A stretch of DNA of 64,000 nucleotides from Mycoplasmopsis pulmonis (GTDB lineage: Bacteria; Bacillota_I; Bacilli_A; Mycoplasmatales; Metamycoplasmataceae): contig NZ_LR215008.1 of NCBI RefSeq assembly GCF_900660575.1, positions 124,001 through 188,000 of the forward strand. Reading direction: 5' to 3'. The position numbers were made by a program, and so were the translations under genes. Shown piece by piece: positions 19,225 to 30,919 of this stretch (within the stretch, counting starts at the first letter, position 1; each line of letters starts with the position of its first letter). The notes beneath the pieces were generated by a model. The model was not told the origin of the DNA and did not search any database. It worked only from the letters and a program-made list of their open reading frames with translations.

Positions 19225-22008
19225 TTAAAATCTACTTTTTTTACCTTTTATCATTTCAAAAGAAATGATCTTGTCCACCTTTTTTTCTTTGACAAAAAAT
19301 TTGACAAAAGCTTTATGAATTTCTATTAGCAAAGTTGGTACAAAAGCTAGAGCAATTGAAATTCACAAAATCAAAGACATCTCAACGAATCTAGTATTCA
19401 TTTTGAAAAACTCAGCTAGTTGAGGAACAAGTGAAACTAGTAAAATTAAAATAGAACTAAAACTTATTGCAAGAACAACTACTCAGTTTTGTTTTAAATT
19501 AAGTCTCAATATTGATTTGTTACTTAATAAATTAATTGCGTTTATAGATGAGCTTAGTCCTAAAGTTACAAAAGAAGCTGTTGAGGCAAAAGAGACTATT
19601 TCCTTTGGACTAGCACTAGAGACATTATTTATATAATAATTAGCAGCTAGGCCATAAACTAGAAGACAAAGAAAAGCTAAGATAAATCCTTGAATAAAAA
19701 TTCTTCAGCCAAGTTTATTGGCAAAAATTGACTCATGTTTGTATCTAGGTCTATTTACCATTAAGTTTAGATCATTTTCAACAAGACCAATGGCAATAGC
19801 TGGAAAGCTGTGAGTAACTAAATTAATTCATAAAAGCTGAGTTGCTCCAAAAATGTAGACCTCTTTTTCAAAAAAGCCTTGGTGATATTTAAAAATTAAA
19901 CTATAAATTATAATTCCAAAAAACACAGCCAAAATTTCAGCAACTGAAGTAATTAGTAAATTTTCAATAACCTTTCTTATTTTGAAATAAATTTTTCGGC
20001 CATTTTCAACTGAATTTTTAATTGTTGTGTAATTGTCATCAAGCAAAATAACATCACTAGCTTCTTTTGAAACATCTGTTCCAGTTATTCCCATTGCAAA
20101 ACCAATATCACTAGCTTTTAAAGCAGGGGCGTCATTGACTCCATCTCCTGTCATTGAAACAACTTGATCATGATCTTGTCAGGCTCTAATTATATTAAGT
20201 TTATCCTCTGGTTTTACCCTTGCATAAACACTATAATTTTGAATATTTTCTCTTAGTTTTTCATGAGGCATTTGTGCTAATTCTTGGCCTGTTAAGTATT
20301 TATCCCCTTCGGATCAAAGTCCTATTTCTTTGGCAATGGCCACAGCTGTTTCGGGGTGGTCTCCTGTAATCATAACTGTTTTGATTCCTGCATTTTTAAC
20401 TTCAAAAATAGCATCTTTAACTTGCTCTCGAGGAGGATCAACTATTGCAAGAAGTCCTAGTAGGCTAAAATCTTTTTCAATTTGCTCTGATTCTAAATTT
20501 TCTTGATAAGCAAGATTAGAATCAATTTCTTTAATGGCAAGGGCTAAAACTCGATAAGTTTTTCTTGATCAATCCTGGTTTATTTTTAAAATTGGCTCTT
20601 TGTCAACTTTTAATGATCTTTTTAAAATTTCCTCACTAGCTCCTTTGGTAATGGCTATAAATTTATTTTGATATTTAAAAATCATAGTCATCATTTTTCT
20701 AGAGCTATCAAAAGGAATTTTATTAACAAGAACAAAATCTTTTTCTAAATCAGATTTTGCTAAATTATTTTTTAGAGCAAATTTAATAATTGCAGTTTCA
20801 GTTGGATCTCCTACTTCTTCAATTGAGTTATTTTCACCTATTTTTACTTGAGCAGTTGTACATAAACTTGCATAGTGAATTAGAGATGAAAAACTTTTAA
20901 AGTCTTTTTGAGTTGAAAAAAATTTATTTTCTTTGATGTTATAGACATCAACTAATTCCATTTCGTTTTTAGTTAGAGTTCCAGTTTTGTCAGTACAAAT
21001 TACTGAAGTTGAGCCTAGAGCCTCAACTGCTAAAAGTGATTTAACTAAGGCGTTTTGTTTTGACATTCTTTTAACACCTAAGGAAATAATTATTGTAGTA
21101 AAAGCAGCAAGACCCTCTGGAATAGCAGCTACTGAAAGAGAAATTGCAACTATTAAAGAATTAATATAAATTTCTTTTTGACTTGCAAAATTTGCAAGAG
21201 CTATTTGAATGAAAAAAGTTATTAAAAAAAGTGATATTCCAAGAAAACCAAAAAGCTTACCTAGTTTGTGTAATTTAATTTGAAGTGGACTTTGAAGTTT
21301 GTTTTGCTCATCTAAAAGTGATGAAATTTTTCCAACTTCTGTTTGGCTTCCTATTTTAATTACAATGGCTTTTGCATAACCATTTGTCACAGAACATGAG
21401 CTAAAGATTTTATTTTTTTCTTCTAGTTTTTCAAAGTCTAAATTAGCTATTTTTTCGACAGCTAGTGACTCTCCTGTAAGTATTGATTCATTAACATTAA
21501 ATTGAGAAGATTCAATCAAAATTGAATCTGCAGGAATTTTATCTCCAGCTTCTAAAATAATTAAATCACCAGGAACAAGTTCGCTTGAATCAATGTTAAT
21601 TAATTGACCATCACGAATTACCTTAGATTTTATGATATTCATTTTTTTAAGTGATCTAACTATTTGATTACTTTTTATAACTTGGACAGTTCCAATTAAG
21701 CTATTTAAAAAAATAACTAATAAGATAATAAAAGGCTCAACAAAAGCTATAACTAGTTCTCTTGAAAAAGCTCAATTATTTTGACTAAGCTCAACTAAAA
21801 TAACAATAAAACTTATTAGTACTGCAAAAAGAAGTAATAGGTTCATAAAGTCTTTAAATTGATCTAGAAAAATTAAAAGTCAATGACGATTTTTTTTCTC
21901 TGGAAGTTCATTTTTTCCATAGATCTCAGCTCTTGTTTTTACCTCTTGAGTTGATAGACCTTTTTCGAGGTTATCTTTAGAGATTTTACTTAAATCATTT
22001 TCATTCAT
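19225..22008 (-). CDS. P-type (IIA-like) cation-transporting ATPase
   Basis: A 927-aa ion pump of the SERCA/PacL class, probably exporting calcium. The actuator loop LTGES, the phosphorylation site CSDKTGTLT-type (here [12 protein letters not shown]), KGASEE of the nucleotide domain, and [12 protein letters not shown] of the hinge are all present. Ten membrane helices fit: two before the actuator, two around PEGL, and six at the C-terminus. Helix M4 carries VAAIPEGL, the ion-binding motif of calcium pumps. UGA-Trp codons split it into several frames under the standard code. Ion specificity is inferred. Confidence 0.9.
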
Positions 22009-22077
22009 ATTCAATCCTTTTATTGATTTTGCTAAAGACTAAATTTTATAACATTAAGATATAAAATTCTTTTAATT

Positions 22078-23769
22078 TTAAATGCTTGATTTTATTTTTT
22101 TTGCAATATTTAATGGAATAACTTTGGCAAGTTCTTCTTCAGAGGCATTATAAATATTTGAGTAAGTTTCAAAGTGGGAAATTAATTTTTTTTCCATCTT
22201 TGGACCTAATCCTTTGATATTTAAAAGTGATCCCTCCAAAGATGATTTGTCCCTTCTATTATAGTGATGTTTTTTTGCAAATTGGTCAACTTCATTTTGA
22301 ATCATAGATAAAAAATTTTTGACTTCTTTATCTTCTAAAAGATGCTCTTTTTCATTTGTGTCAATTAATTTTTTTGTTCTATGAAAATCATCTTTTACAA
22401 GAGCTATGATTGGAAAAGTTAAATTTGCTTTTTTCATTTGCTTTTTTACCTCATGTAATTGAGCAAATGATCCATCAACTATAAAAAGATCAGGGACTAT
22501 AAAACTTTTTGAATTAATATATTTTAAAAACCCTTCTTTAAAATATTCAATATCAGCTTTTCGATCATGATTTACATCTAAATTAAATTTTCTATATTCA
22601 TTTGTGTTTTTGATTCCATCAATGTAACTAACAACAACTGAAATAGGATGAAAATTAGCAAAATGAGAATTATCCATCATGACAATTCTATGAAGATTTT
22701 TTACATTGATTAAATTTGATAGTTTATCTAAATTATTTTTAGTTCTTTCTATTTTTAAAAGATGTGTTTTTTCTTTTTCATTGATATTTGTAAGAGTGTT
22801 TTCATTAACTAAATCAATTAATTTTTTATAAATTCCTTTTTTAGGATAAAGAACTTTTGATTCAAAATTAAGTTGCAAATTAAGCTTTAAAAATGACTTA
22901 TCTAAAATCAAAATATTAGGTGCGATTTTGTTTTTGTAAAACTCATTAATAAACTCTTCAACACTTGATTCAAAAGAAGTTTTGATTTCAATTATGTGAT
23001 CAACTTTGTTTAATAAAATTCCATATTTATAAAAAAAAACAGTACTAAAAAGAAGGCCATTTTTTTCAATTATACTAATGACATCAATGTTTAAAATTTT
23101 TTTTAATTCAGCTATTTGAGACTCTTTTAATTTAGTTAAATATTCATGTGAGAGTTTTAAATCATTGGCTACTTCAAATTGATAATTTTGAGCGGCAATG
23201 AGCATTTTTTCTTTAATTTGATTTAGATATAAATTATTTTTAAAAGACAAGATATCTTTGATTTTTTCAAAGCGTTGTTTTCAAAAAACAGAGTCTTTAT
23301 TTTCTATAAAAATTCCATTTTCATATAATGCTTCTCTTTGTAATAATTTAAGGATTATTGAAGAGCCATGTCCTGTCGGAAAAGGACCATAATATAATGT
23401 GTTTTGACTGTTTTTATAAACTCTTCTAGCTATAGAAATTTCTAAGCCATCTTTATTTAAAAAAATTTTGATATATGAAAAACGCTTGTCATCAGATAAC
23501 AAGATGTTGTAATAAGGTTTGTGTTTCCTAATTAGGTTTCTTTCAAGAATCAAAGCTTCTTTTGGATTTTGTACAATGATTATTTCAAAGTTAGCAATTT
23601 TTTCTACAAGAGCATGAGTTTTATAAGAATTTAGTGATCCTTTGAAATATTGCTTCATTCTATCATTTAAATTGTTTGCCTTACCAATGTAAAGAATAGA
23701 ATTAAATTGATCTTTTCAAAAATAAACTCCCGGCTTTTTAGGAACACTATCCAATTTTCTTATATCCAT
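22078..23769 (-). CDS. uvrC: Excinuclease ABC subunit C
   Basis: A 563-aa nuclease of nucleotide excision repair that makes both incisions at UvrAB-marked damage. Residues 10-90 form the GIY-YIG domain (PGVYFWKD, LYIGKANNL, Arg of the DRM helix). A UVR motif lies in the ANDLKLSHEYLTKLKE region. The second nuclease, RNase H-like, has PDLFIVDGSFAQ. A C-terminal helix-hairpin-helix pair (LLNIKGLGPKMEKKLI) ends the protein. The start ATG at 23769 precedes a UGA-Trp at residue 18. Length is slightly short but normal for mollicutes. Confidence 0.93.
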
Positions 23770-23804
23770 AAAATTATTTTTTTAATTACACTTTTAACAT
23801 GTTG

Positions 23805-24221
23805 TTATTCAATGGTAGCGCCAAATTGTCACTTGGCTTTGTCTAGGCCTAAAATAATTTCATCAATTAATGGCTGTTCTGTAAAACTTCAGCTAACTAA
23901 TTCAATGTGTTTAAGTAAAATCTCAATATCATTAACAACATTTTTTGCTATATGTTTAATGTCAAAAGCTACATCTTCTTTTTCTTCTTTAATTAATGAA
24001 ATTTCAAGAGCTTTTTCTAATGACGAAATTGAAAATTTTCCGTTCATTCTAATTTTTTCAGCTACATCATCGGTGTAGTCTCTTACTTGTTTTATTAATT
24101 TTTCTAATTGTTTGTGTCATTGAAAAAAATGAGATCCATAAAGATTTCAGTGATAAGCTTGTAGTTTTTGGTTGAAAATAGTTAAGCTAGCTTGCAAAAT
24201 TCTTAGTTTATCAAGGTTCAT
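23805..24221 (-). CDS. dps: Dps-family ferritin-like protein
   Basis: A 138-aa protein, interrupted by several UGA-Trp codons, so it is invisible with the standard code. LQAYHWNLYGSHFFQWHKQ then DYTDDVAEKIRMNG reproduce the Dps ferroxidase ligands: two His spaced 12 apart, followed by Asp and Glu on the next helix. Dps dodecamers oxidise Fe(II) with peroxide, store iron and protect DNA. It is a little shorter than most (150-170 aa), lacking an N-terminal DNA-binding tail, so oxidation defence may be its main role. It begins 163 bp from the divergent lipoprotein gene. Confidence 0.88.
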
Positions 24222-24383
24222 AATTAATCCTCCATTTTTATAATAATTTTCTATGCTATCATTTTATCTTAAGTTACGTTTTTTATCTTAAAATTCTTAT
24301 ATATCAATTTTATGTGTTTCAATTAATGGTTTTAACTAGAAATTGAATAAAAAATTTTATAAAATACCCATTAAGGAGATGCT

Positions 24384-26363
24384 ATGACCAAAAAAAATAA
24401 AAACTTTAAAAAATTAAAAATTTATTCTTTTTTTTCTTTTCCATTTTTACTAGCTTTGGTTCCTTTTGTTGCTATTTCTTGTGTTCAAAATAACCAAGAC
24501 AAAACTAGTAGTTCAGAAACACAAGAAATGGCCAATCAAAGCAAGCCATCTAATGAGCAAAAAAAAGATGATCAAACAAGTAAAAATGAAAATACAAATA
24601 AGGATATGGCTACTCCTAGCCAACCTGAGAAAAAAGACGAAAACGCTTCAAAGAATAATGAAAAAAATAACTTATCAAGTCCAAACAATGCTCAAGATAA
24701 AAAAGATCAAAGCAACAATCAAAGTACTAAGCAAGATCCAAAACAAAGTGAAGATCAAAAACAATCAGATACAACCAAAGATCAAGAATCACAAAAAAAG
24801 GTTGACATACAAAAGTTTTTTGACAACTTTAAAATTTCGGTAAAAAACACTGATAAATTCCCATCTATGTTATTAAAAAATGAAAGTGATTTTGAAATAG
24901 AAAAAGAAAATTTTAATTTAACAAATGATGATGCTTTTTCAAAATTAAATGTAAAAATAAATGCATTGGAATTAGATGATTTAAAAGGAACTTTAAAAGT
25001 TAATGTAAGTGTTTTAGATGGTAAAGATAAACATACTGAAGAATTTAGCTTCAATGATTTACAAAGTGAAGCAAAATTTTCAACTAATCATTTTTTTCTA
25101 GGTAAAGACATAAAAATTACTAATGATAAAACTGATTTTCAAGATGCAAATAAATTTGTTGAAGAGTTAAAAAAAATAACTGATGTAAATGAAAAAGTTA
25201 AAAAACTTCAAGAGATAATAGATTTCAAAATTTCACTTAAAGAAGATGAAAAATATCTTAGTGATATGATTAAAGTTTCGAGCATTTTTTCAGAAAAATT
25301 AGAAGTAAAAACTCAAGGTGAATCTAATCTTAGGCTTAAAGCTAATACATTAATTTTTAAATACAAATTAACTCTAAATCATAGTTTTAAAAAATTGGAA
25401 AATAACAAAATATCAATTGTCACAAAAACTTCTGAAATTAATAAATTGATCTCTGAAGCAAAAGAAATTAATGTTCCTTTTAAACTACAATTAAAAGCAT
25501 TATTTGATAGTATTGAACCAAGAGAAGAGATAACAGAAAGTGAATATAAAAATCAATTACCAAGTTATTATGAGGTTCTTTGAAAAAAATATAAAGCAGG
25601 CTCATCTGATGCAAGAGATTTAGGTGGAAAATTAAATCATTTTGATGCTCCTTATCAACTATTTACCAAATGATTTAAAACGGGAGAAAAATTTGAATCA
25701 GCAGATAAATCAGGCTATGATATTTCAAAATATAAAGTTAAACCTGTTTTTGAAATTCAAAGTTCAAATGATCTTGAAGGAACTTTAAAATTAATTCTAT
25801 CTTTTAAAGTTGATGATCATCATAAAGATGCAGATAATTTAAATGATTTAATAAATGATCAAACATTTGCTATTACAAAAGTATTTACCCTAAAAGGATT
25901 TAGAAAATTCACAGAAAAAGAATTAAGCAATAATGGTAGCAAAGGATTAGAAACTAGATTAAAAATAATTACAAGTAGTGCTAAAAATCAAATTGAAAAA
26001 AGTTTAACTGAAGAGCAAAAACAAAAAAATGAATTTATTGTTGTTAATAATGAAGAAACCATTAAAAAACTAAAAGAAAATCTTAATTCACAAAACACAG
26101 GAAGATCAGCAATTAAACTACAATATAAATCTAATAATGAATCAGAAGATGTTACCAAAAACGAAAATAATATTTGATTAGAAGATATTGTAGAAAAATA
26201 TGTTCCAAGTATTGAATATACTAAATTTGAATACAATCCTAAAACAAAAGATCTAAAAATTTTTTATACATTAACACTAACAGTTAATGAAAAAATCTTT
26301 AGTTCTGATACTTACTACCAAATAAACTTAAATCCAACTAATAGAGAAAAGAAACAAATCTAA
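24384..26363 (+). CDS. Large surface lipoprotein with low-complexity N-terminus
   Basis: A 659-aa lipoprotein. The ATG follows AAGGAG. The signal ends with a lipobox (FVAISC, Cys at residue 33). Residues 35-140 are almost wholly Lys, Asn, Gln, Ser, Asp and Glu, a flexible stalk typical of mycoplasma surface proteins. The rest is a charged region that appears to hold repeated beta-rich units (VSVLDGKDKHTEEF-like and ILSFKVDDHHKDAD-like segments). No enzymatic motif is seen. The recO gene starts 3 bp after its stop. Confidence 0.85.
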
Positions 26364-26366
26364 TAT

Positions 26367-27053
26367 ATGGCAGAGATCATAAAAAAAGGAATTTTGTTAA
26401 GTGTTAAAGACTACTCTGAACATGATGTTATTTTAAAAGTTTTGTTTATTGATTCAACTGAGGCCATTCTTGCAAAAGGTATTAGAAAAATAGAAAGTAA
26501 AAATAGATCAAATTTAATGGTTGGTTCAATAGTTGAATTTATTTATTTTAAAGCTAGATTAGAAACTAAAATTTCAAGATTAAAAAAAGCAACGTTAATT
26601 CAACTTTTTGATTTTACTAGTGTTCAAAATCAATTTTTGTTTCAAAGAATTTTTCACTTTATAAATCAATTAACTAAAATAGATGAATATTTTTTCCAAA
26701 GTTATAGTGATATTCTAAATTATCAAAAAAAAGATTGCAACTCTCACATAATTACTTTTCTTTATTTTAGGACAATGAAGTCTTTAGGAATTGAACCTAA
26801 TTTTTCAAGTTGCTATAGATGTGGATCATTTGCACAAATAGTTAATGTTAAAGTTCATGAAGGTGGCTTTTTATGTAGTAATTGTTCACTAAAAAGAAAG
26901 CCAATAAGAATGCTTAAAAATTTTTATTATTTAACTTTTACATTTAAAGATTATTTGAGAAATACAACCTTTGATGAAAATGAGATAATTAAACAAGAAC
27001 TAATAAGCTATTTAGAAGAAAATGGCTTTTATTTTGGGCAAAATCAAAAATAA
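26367..27053 (+). CDS. recO: DNA repair protein RecO
   Basis: A 228-aa mediator that loads RecA on SSB-coated DNA. An N-terminal OB fold (residues about 1-80) begins AEIIKKGILLSVKDYSEHD. The C-terminal helical domain contains a zinc site CYRCGS...FLCSNC, as in many Firmicute RecO proteins. It begins 3 bp after the lipoprotein stop, so it may depend on that gene's translation. Confidence 0.9.
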   Translation: MAEIIKKGILLSVKDYSEHDVILKVLFIDSTEAILAKGIRKIESKNRSNLMVGSIVEFIYFKARLETKISRLKKATLIQLFDFTSVQNQFLFQRIFHFINQLTKIDEYFFQSYSDILNYQKKDCNSHIITFLYFRTMKSLGIEPNFSSCYRCGSFAQIVNVKVHEGGFLCSNCSLKRKPIRMLKNFYYLTFTFKDYLRNTTFDENEIIKQELISYLEENGFYFGQNQK

Positions 27054-27069
27054 ACTTGGAGAAAATAGT

Positions 27070-27381
27070 ATGGAAAATTTAAAACTAGATATAATAAATA
27101 ACTTGAAAAACATAATTGGTTTTTGTTCTTTAACTAACATTGATTTATCTGAAGCGTTTGCAAAAAAAGTAAATGAAAATAAATGAAATGAACTAATTTT
27201 AATTGAAACTAATGAAAAACAAGTTTCAATTAAATTTGCATTGATTGTAATGGATTCTATTAGACTAGATTTTATTATGAAATCAATTAAAGCATCTATT
27301 AAAAACATTCTATCTTCATATTCATTAACTATAAAGACATTAGATATATATGTAAGAGGAGTTTCTTGTGATAAAAAATAA
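27070..27381 (+). CDS. Asp23/Gls24-like (YloU position) protein
   Basis: A 103-aa protein with one UGA-Trp. The sequence is weakly recognisable, but it lies directly before fakA, the position of yloU (Asp23/Gls24 family) in Bacillus. The alternating hydrophobic pattern (FALIVMDSIRLDFIMKSIKA) followed by a DIYVRGV strand fits the Asp23 fold. The role is inferred from context only. Its stop overlaps the GTG start of fakA by 14 bases. Confidence 0.6.
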
Positions 27382-29005
27382 AATTGGAGGCCATGAGTGA
27401 TCTAAAGCTTTTATTTCGGCTTCAAATAATCTTCAAAATCATAAAAATGAAATTAACGCCTTAAATGTTTTTCCAGTTCCCGATGGAGATACTGGAACAA
27501 ACATGGTAGCAACAGTAGTTGATTCAACCTTGCTTTTAGAGGATGAAAAGGAAAGTTTCATTGGTGTTATCTCAGAGATAATTTCAAAAAATATGTTGCT
27601 TTCAGCTAGAGGTAATTCAGGGGTTATTTTAAGCCAAATTTTTAAAGGTTTTTCATTAGCTTTTCAAAGCAAAAAAACAATTAACATAGCTGAGGCCATC
27701 GATGGCTTTGAACAAGCTTATAAAAGTGCCTATTCTGCAGTTTTACGTCCTGTTGAAGGAACAATTCTAACTGTTGTTAGAGAAACTTATGAACATTTAT
27801 TTAAAAACAAATCTAATATTGATGATTTTATTTCCTTTTTTAAAAAAGCTGTTGAAGGAGCAGAAAAATCTCTTGCAAAAACTCCCGAAAAACTTCCTAT
27901 ATTAAAAGAAGTTGGAGTAGTTGACTCTGGAGGAAGAGGTTTTGTTGAAATTTTAAAAGGCTTTTTAGCTTTTTTCCAAGATGAGCCAATTGCTTTAAAG
28001 CAATTAGATAGCTCTGATTCAGCATTTTTTTTAAGCAAAGAAGTCTATGATGGTGAATTTGGATATTGTAGTGAATTTATTCTTGAGTTAAATGATGAAA
28101 AAATCAAAAAATTTAATAGAGATAAATTTGCAACAAAATTAGAAAAAATTGCCTCATCTGTTGTAATTATTCATGACAAAAATATTTTAAAAGTTCATGC
28201 TCATGTTGAAGAACCTGGAGTGTTTTTAAATATGGCTCAAAGGTTTGGTGAATTTACAAAAATTAAAATTGAAAACATGACAGAACAAGCCAATGAATCA
28301 AAAAAACTTACAAATCAAGAAGTTACATCTTTAATTTCAAAAGTTAATCAAGTTTCGGGGATTGTCTCATGTAATTTAGGACAAGGCTTTATTGATGAAA
28401 TGAAAGAGTTAGGATGCAACTTTGTTATTGAAAGTGGTCAAAGTCAAAACCCAAGTGCCAAAGAAATTATGGAAGCCATTGAAAGTGTTGGAGCTCCTAA
28501 TGTTTTTGTTTTACCAAATAATTCAAATATCTTTTTAGCAGCTCAACAAGCTGCTCAAACAGTTAAAGATAAAAATGTTTATGTAATGCAAACTAAATCG
28601 CAAGTCGAAGGAATTGTTGCCATGGAATATTTCAACCATGAAGCTAGTTATGAAGATAATAAAGAATTAATGGAAGAGGCCCTTGAAAACGTTCAAACAG
28701 GTGAGGTTACAAAAGCAAGCAGAAGTACAAAAATTAACGATGTTAAAATCAACAAAGATGAGTATTTAGCAATTGCTAATGGAAAAATTGTCGGTTCAGA
28801 AAAAACCAATGTTGAAGCCTTTAAAAAAGTTTTAAAACATTTAGTTAATGAAAACTCTGATTTAATTACAATTTACTATGGAGACTGAGTTTCTAAAACA
28901 GAAATTGAAGAGTTAACAAACTTTATTGAAATAAAATATGAAGTTGAAATTAAAATCAAAAATGGTAAACAACTTGTTTATGACTTTCTAATTGGAGTTG
29001 AATAA
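27368..29005 (+). CDS. fakA: Fatty acid kinase FakA (YloV/DegV-partner kinase)
   Basis: A 545-aa kinase that phosphorylates fatty acids held by FakB (DegV) proteins, so exogenous fatty acids can enter phospholipid synthesis through PlsX/PlsY. The start GTG at 27368 follows AGAGGA; this adds 45 residues before the first ATG. The DhaL-type ATP/Mg motif NVFPVPDGDTGTNM is near residue 35, with ARGNSGVILSQ and GVVDSGGRG further on. A UGA-Trp lies near the end. Gene order yloU-fakA-plsX-rnc fits lipid metabolism and growth genes. Confidence 0.92.
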
Positions 29006-29007
29006 TT

Positions 29008-29985
29008 ATGAAAACAATAGCCTTTGACGTAATGGGAAATGACTTTGGACCACAAGCTGCAGTGCAAGCAAGCTTAGAATTTGTTCAAAAAAATCCTGAT
29101 TTTCAAATAATCTTAGTTGGTGACAAAAAAGAAATCGAAAAATTTACAAAAGAAACTAGTCAAATTAAAATATTAGAAAGTCATAATATAGCCTCATCAA
29201 AAGATGGGCTTCGTCAAGTTTCTAAAATGGAAAATTCCATGAATAGTGCTCTTGATTTAGTTGTTGAAAAAAAAGCAGATGCTGTTCTTTCAAGTGGTGA
29301 TTCAGGGGCTTATTTAACTAGTGCTTTATTAAAAGTTAAAAGGCTAAAAGGAATTTTACGTCCTGCTTTTATGCCTATTTTTCCAACAATTGTCAAAGAT
29401 AAAAAAATTCTTGTTCTAGATGTTGGGGCTAATTTAGAAACAAAAGTTGAATATTTAATTCAATGAACAAAACTAGCTTCAATTTTTAGTAATAAAATTT
29501 TAAAAGTAAAAAATCCAAAATGTGCTCTTGTTAACATTGGAGTTGAAGATTACAAAGGTTTTGATTTTCATAAACAAGCAAATGAAGAATTAAAGCAAAG
29601 TAATGCCAATTATATTGGATTTTTAGAGCCAAGGAATATCCTTGATGGAAAAGTTGATGTAGCTGTTGTTGATGGCTATGGAGGTAACTTAATTTTAAAG
29701 TCAATGGAAGGAGCTGTTTTGGCTTTAAAAAAAGTTATTAAAGAATCTATAACTAAAACTTTTTTTAGAAAAATTTTGGCTCTTTTTCTAAAAAAAGCTT
29801 TTAAAGATGCTGCCGAAAGATTAGATTATAGAAACGTTGGTGCAGCTTGAGTTTTAGGACTAAATGGTATTGTTGTAAAAAGCCATGGATCAAATGATTT
29901 TAAAGCATATTTAGGTGCTTTAGAGCAAGTAAAACAAGGCATTAATGCAAAAGTAATTGATGTTTTTAGAGAGACTCTAGAATAA
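29008..29985 (+). CDS. plsX: Phosphate acyltransferase PlsX
   Basis: A 325-aa enzyme that makes or uses acyl-phosphate, the step linking FakA products to phosphatidic acid. FDVMGNDFGPQA at the start, SSGDSGAYLTSALLKVKRLKGILRPA, LDVGANLE and VVDGYGGNLILKS are all family signatures. There are two UGA-Trp codons. It begins 2 bp after fakA and overlaps rnc by one base (TAATG), so this is an operon. Confidence 0.94.
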
Positions 29986-30710
29986 TGAGAAAAAAAACAT
30001 CTTGAAATATCAACACTCACATTCAAAAACATTTTAAAGATCTTGTTTTTGAACTTAATAAATTAGGTATTAATCAAATAAGTCAAAAAGAAAAAAACAT
30101 TTTTTTTCAAGCTTTTACTCACACTACTTTTCACAATTTATATAAAGCAAAATCATATGAAATGTTAGAGTTTTTAGGTGATGCGATTTTACAAAAAAAT
30201 GTCTCTGAATATATTTTTAAAAATACTGAATCAAATAAAATAAATCCAGGAACTGCAACTTTGATTCGTTCAAAACTTGTTAATAAAACTTGTCTTTCAA
30301 ATTTAGCAAAAGAGCTAAAACTTGACAAGTTTTTATTGCTTCCAAAAGGCCAAGAAGAACTTGTTAAAAATGAAAAAGTTTTATCCGATCTTTTTGAGTC
30401 TCTTTGCGCTGCAATTTATATAACAAAAGGCAATGATGTTTTAGAAGTTTTTCTTCAAAAATATCTTTATCCAAAAATGCAAGATTTAGAATATAAAACT
30501 TTAAAAAATGCCAAGGGACGTTTTCAAGAAATTTTTCAAGCAACAACTAAATCAGCTGGAAAATATGTCATTAGTTTTGATGAAGAAAAAAAGATTTATG
30601 AGGCTAAGTTAATTCACTCAGAGACTATCTATGGAATAGGCTATGGAAAAAACAAAAAAGAAGCTGAACAAAACGCAGCTGAAGACGCTTTGAAAAAGTT
30701 AGTAATTTAA
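29985..30710 (+). CDS. rnc: Ribonuclease III
   Basis: A 241-aa double-strand-specific RNase that processes rRNA precursors. The catalytic signature appears as YEMLEFLGDAIL near residue 58, with the second acidic cluster LSDLFESLCAAIY. The C-terminal dsRNA-binding domain begins around residue 165 (KGRFQEIFQATTK) and ends GKNKKEAEQNAAEDALKKL. A UGA-Trp is at residue 7. It ends the fakA operon and is followed by a strong terminator. Confidence 0.94.
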
Positions 30711-30711
30711 T

Positions 30712-30746
30712 AAAAAAATCAAGTTCAATTGAGCTTGATTTTTTTG
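30712..30746 (+). terminator. Terminator of the fakA-plsX-rnc operon
   Basis: AAAAAATCAAG...CTTGATTTTTTT hairpin with a T-run. Confidence 0.85.
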
Positions 30747-30792
30747 TGTTTTTTTGCTTTTATAAAAGTATCTAATAAAACTATTTTTTTGT

Positions 30793-30822
30793 AAAAATCA
30801 AGATTGTATTGTCTTGATTTTT
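30793..30822 (-). terminator. Terminator of trmB-ychF-tRNA-Trp
   Basis: AAAAATCAAGA/TCTTGATTTTT hairpin downstream of tRNA-Trp on the minus strand, followed by T-rich sequence. Confidence 0.75.
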
Positions 30823-30837
30823 GGTGCAAAATGCATT

Positions 30838-30911
30838 TGGCGAGAGATGTAGGAATCGAACCCACGCAAACAGGTTTGGAATCTGTAGTACTACCATTAT
30901 ACTAATCTCCC
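30838..30911 (-). tRNA. tRNA-Trp (CCA)
   Basis: Acceptor GGGAGAT/ATCTCTC, anticodon loop TTCCAAA giving CCA (reads UGG), encoded CCA end. The base pair closing the anticodon loop is an A-C mismatch. A separate UCA tRNA must read the frequent UGA codons; it is not in this window. It sits 8 bp after ychF and is probably cut from that transcript. Confidence 0.9.
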
Positions 30912-30919
30912 AGAAAAAA

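Noticed and set aside
24466-24843. 125-residue frame inside the lipoprotein gene
   Set aside because: It is the Lys-rich shadow of the low-complexity stalk in the +1 frame.
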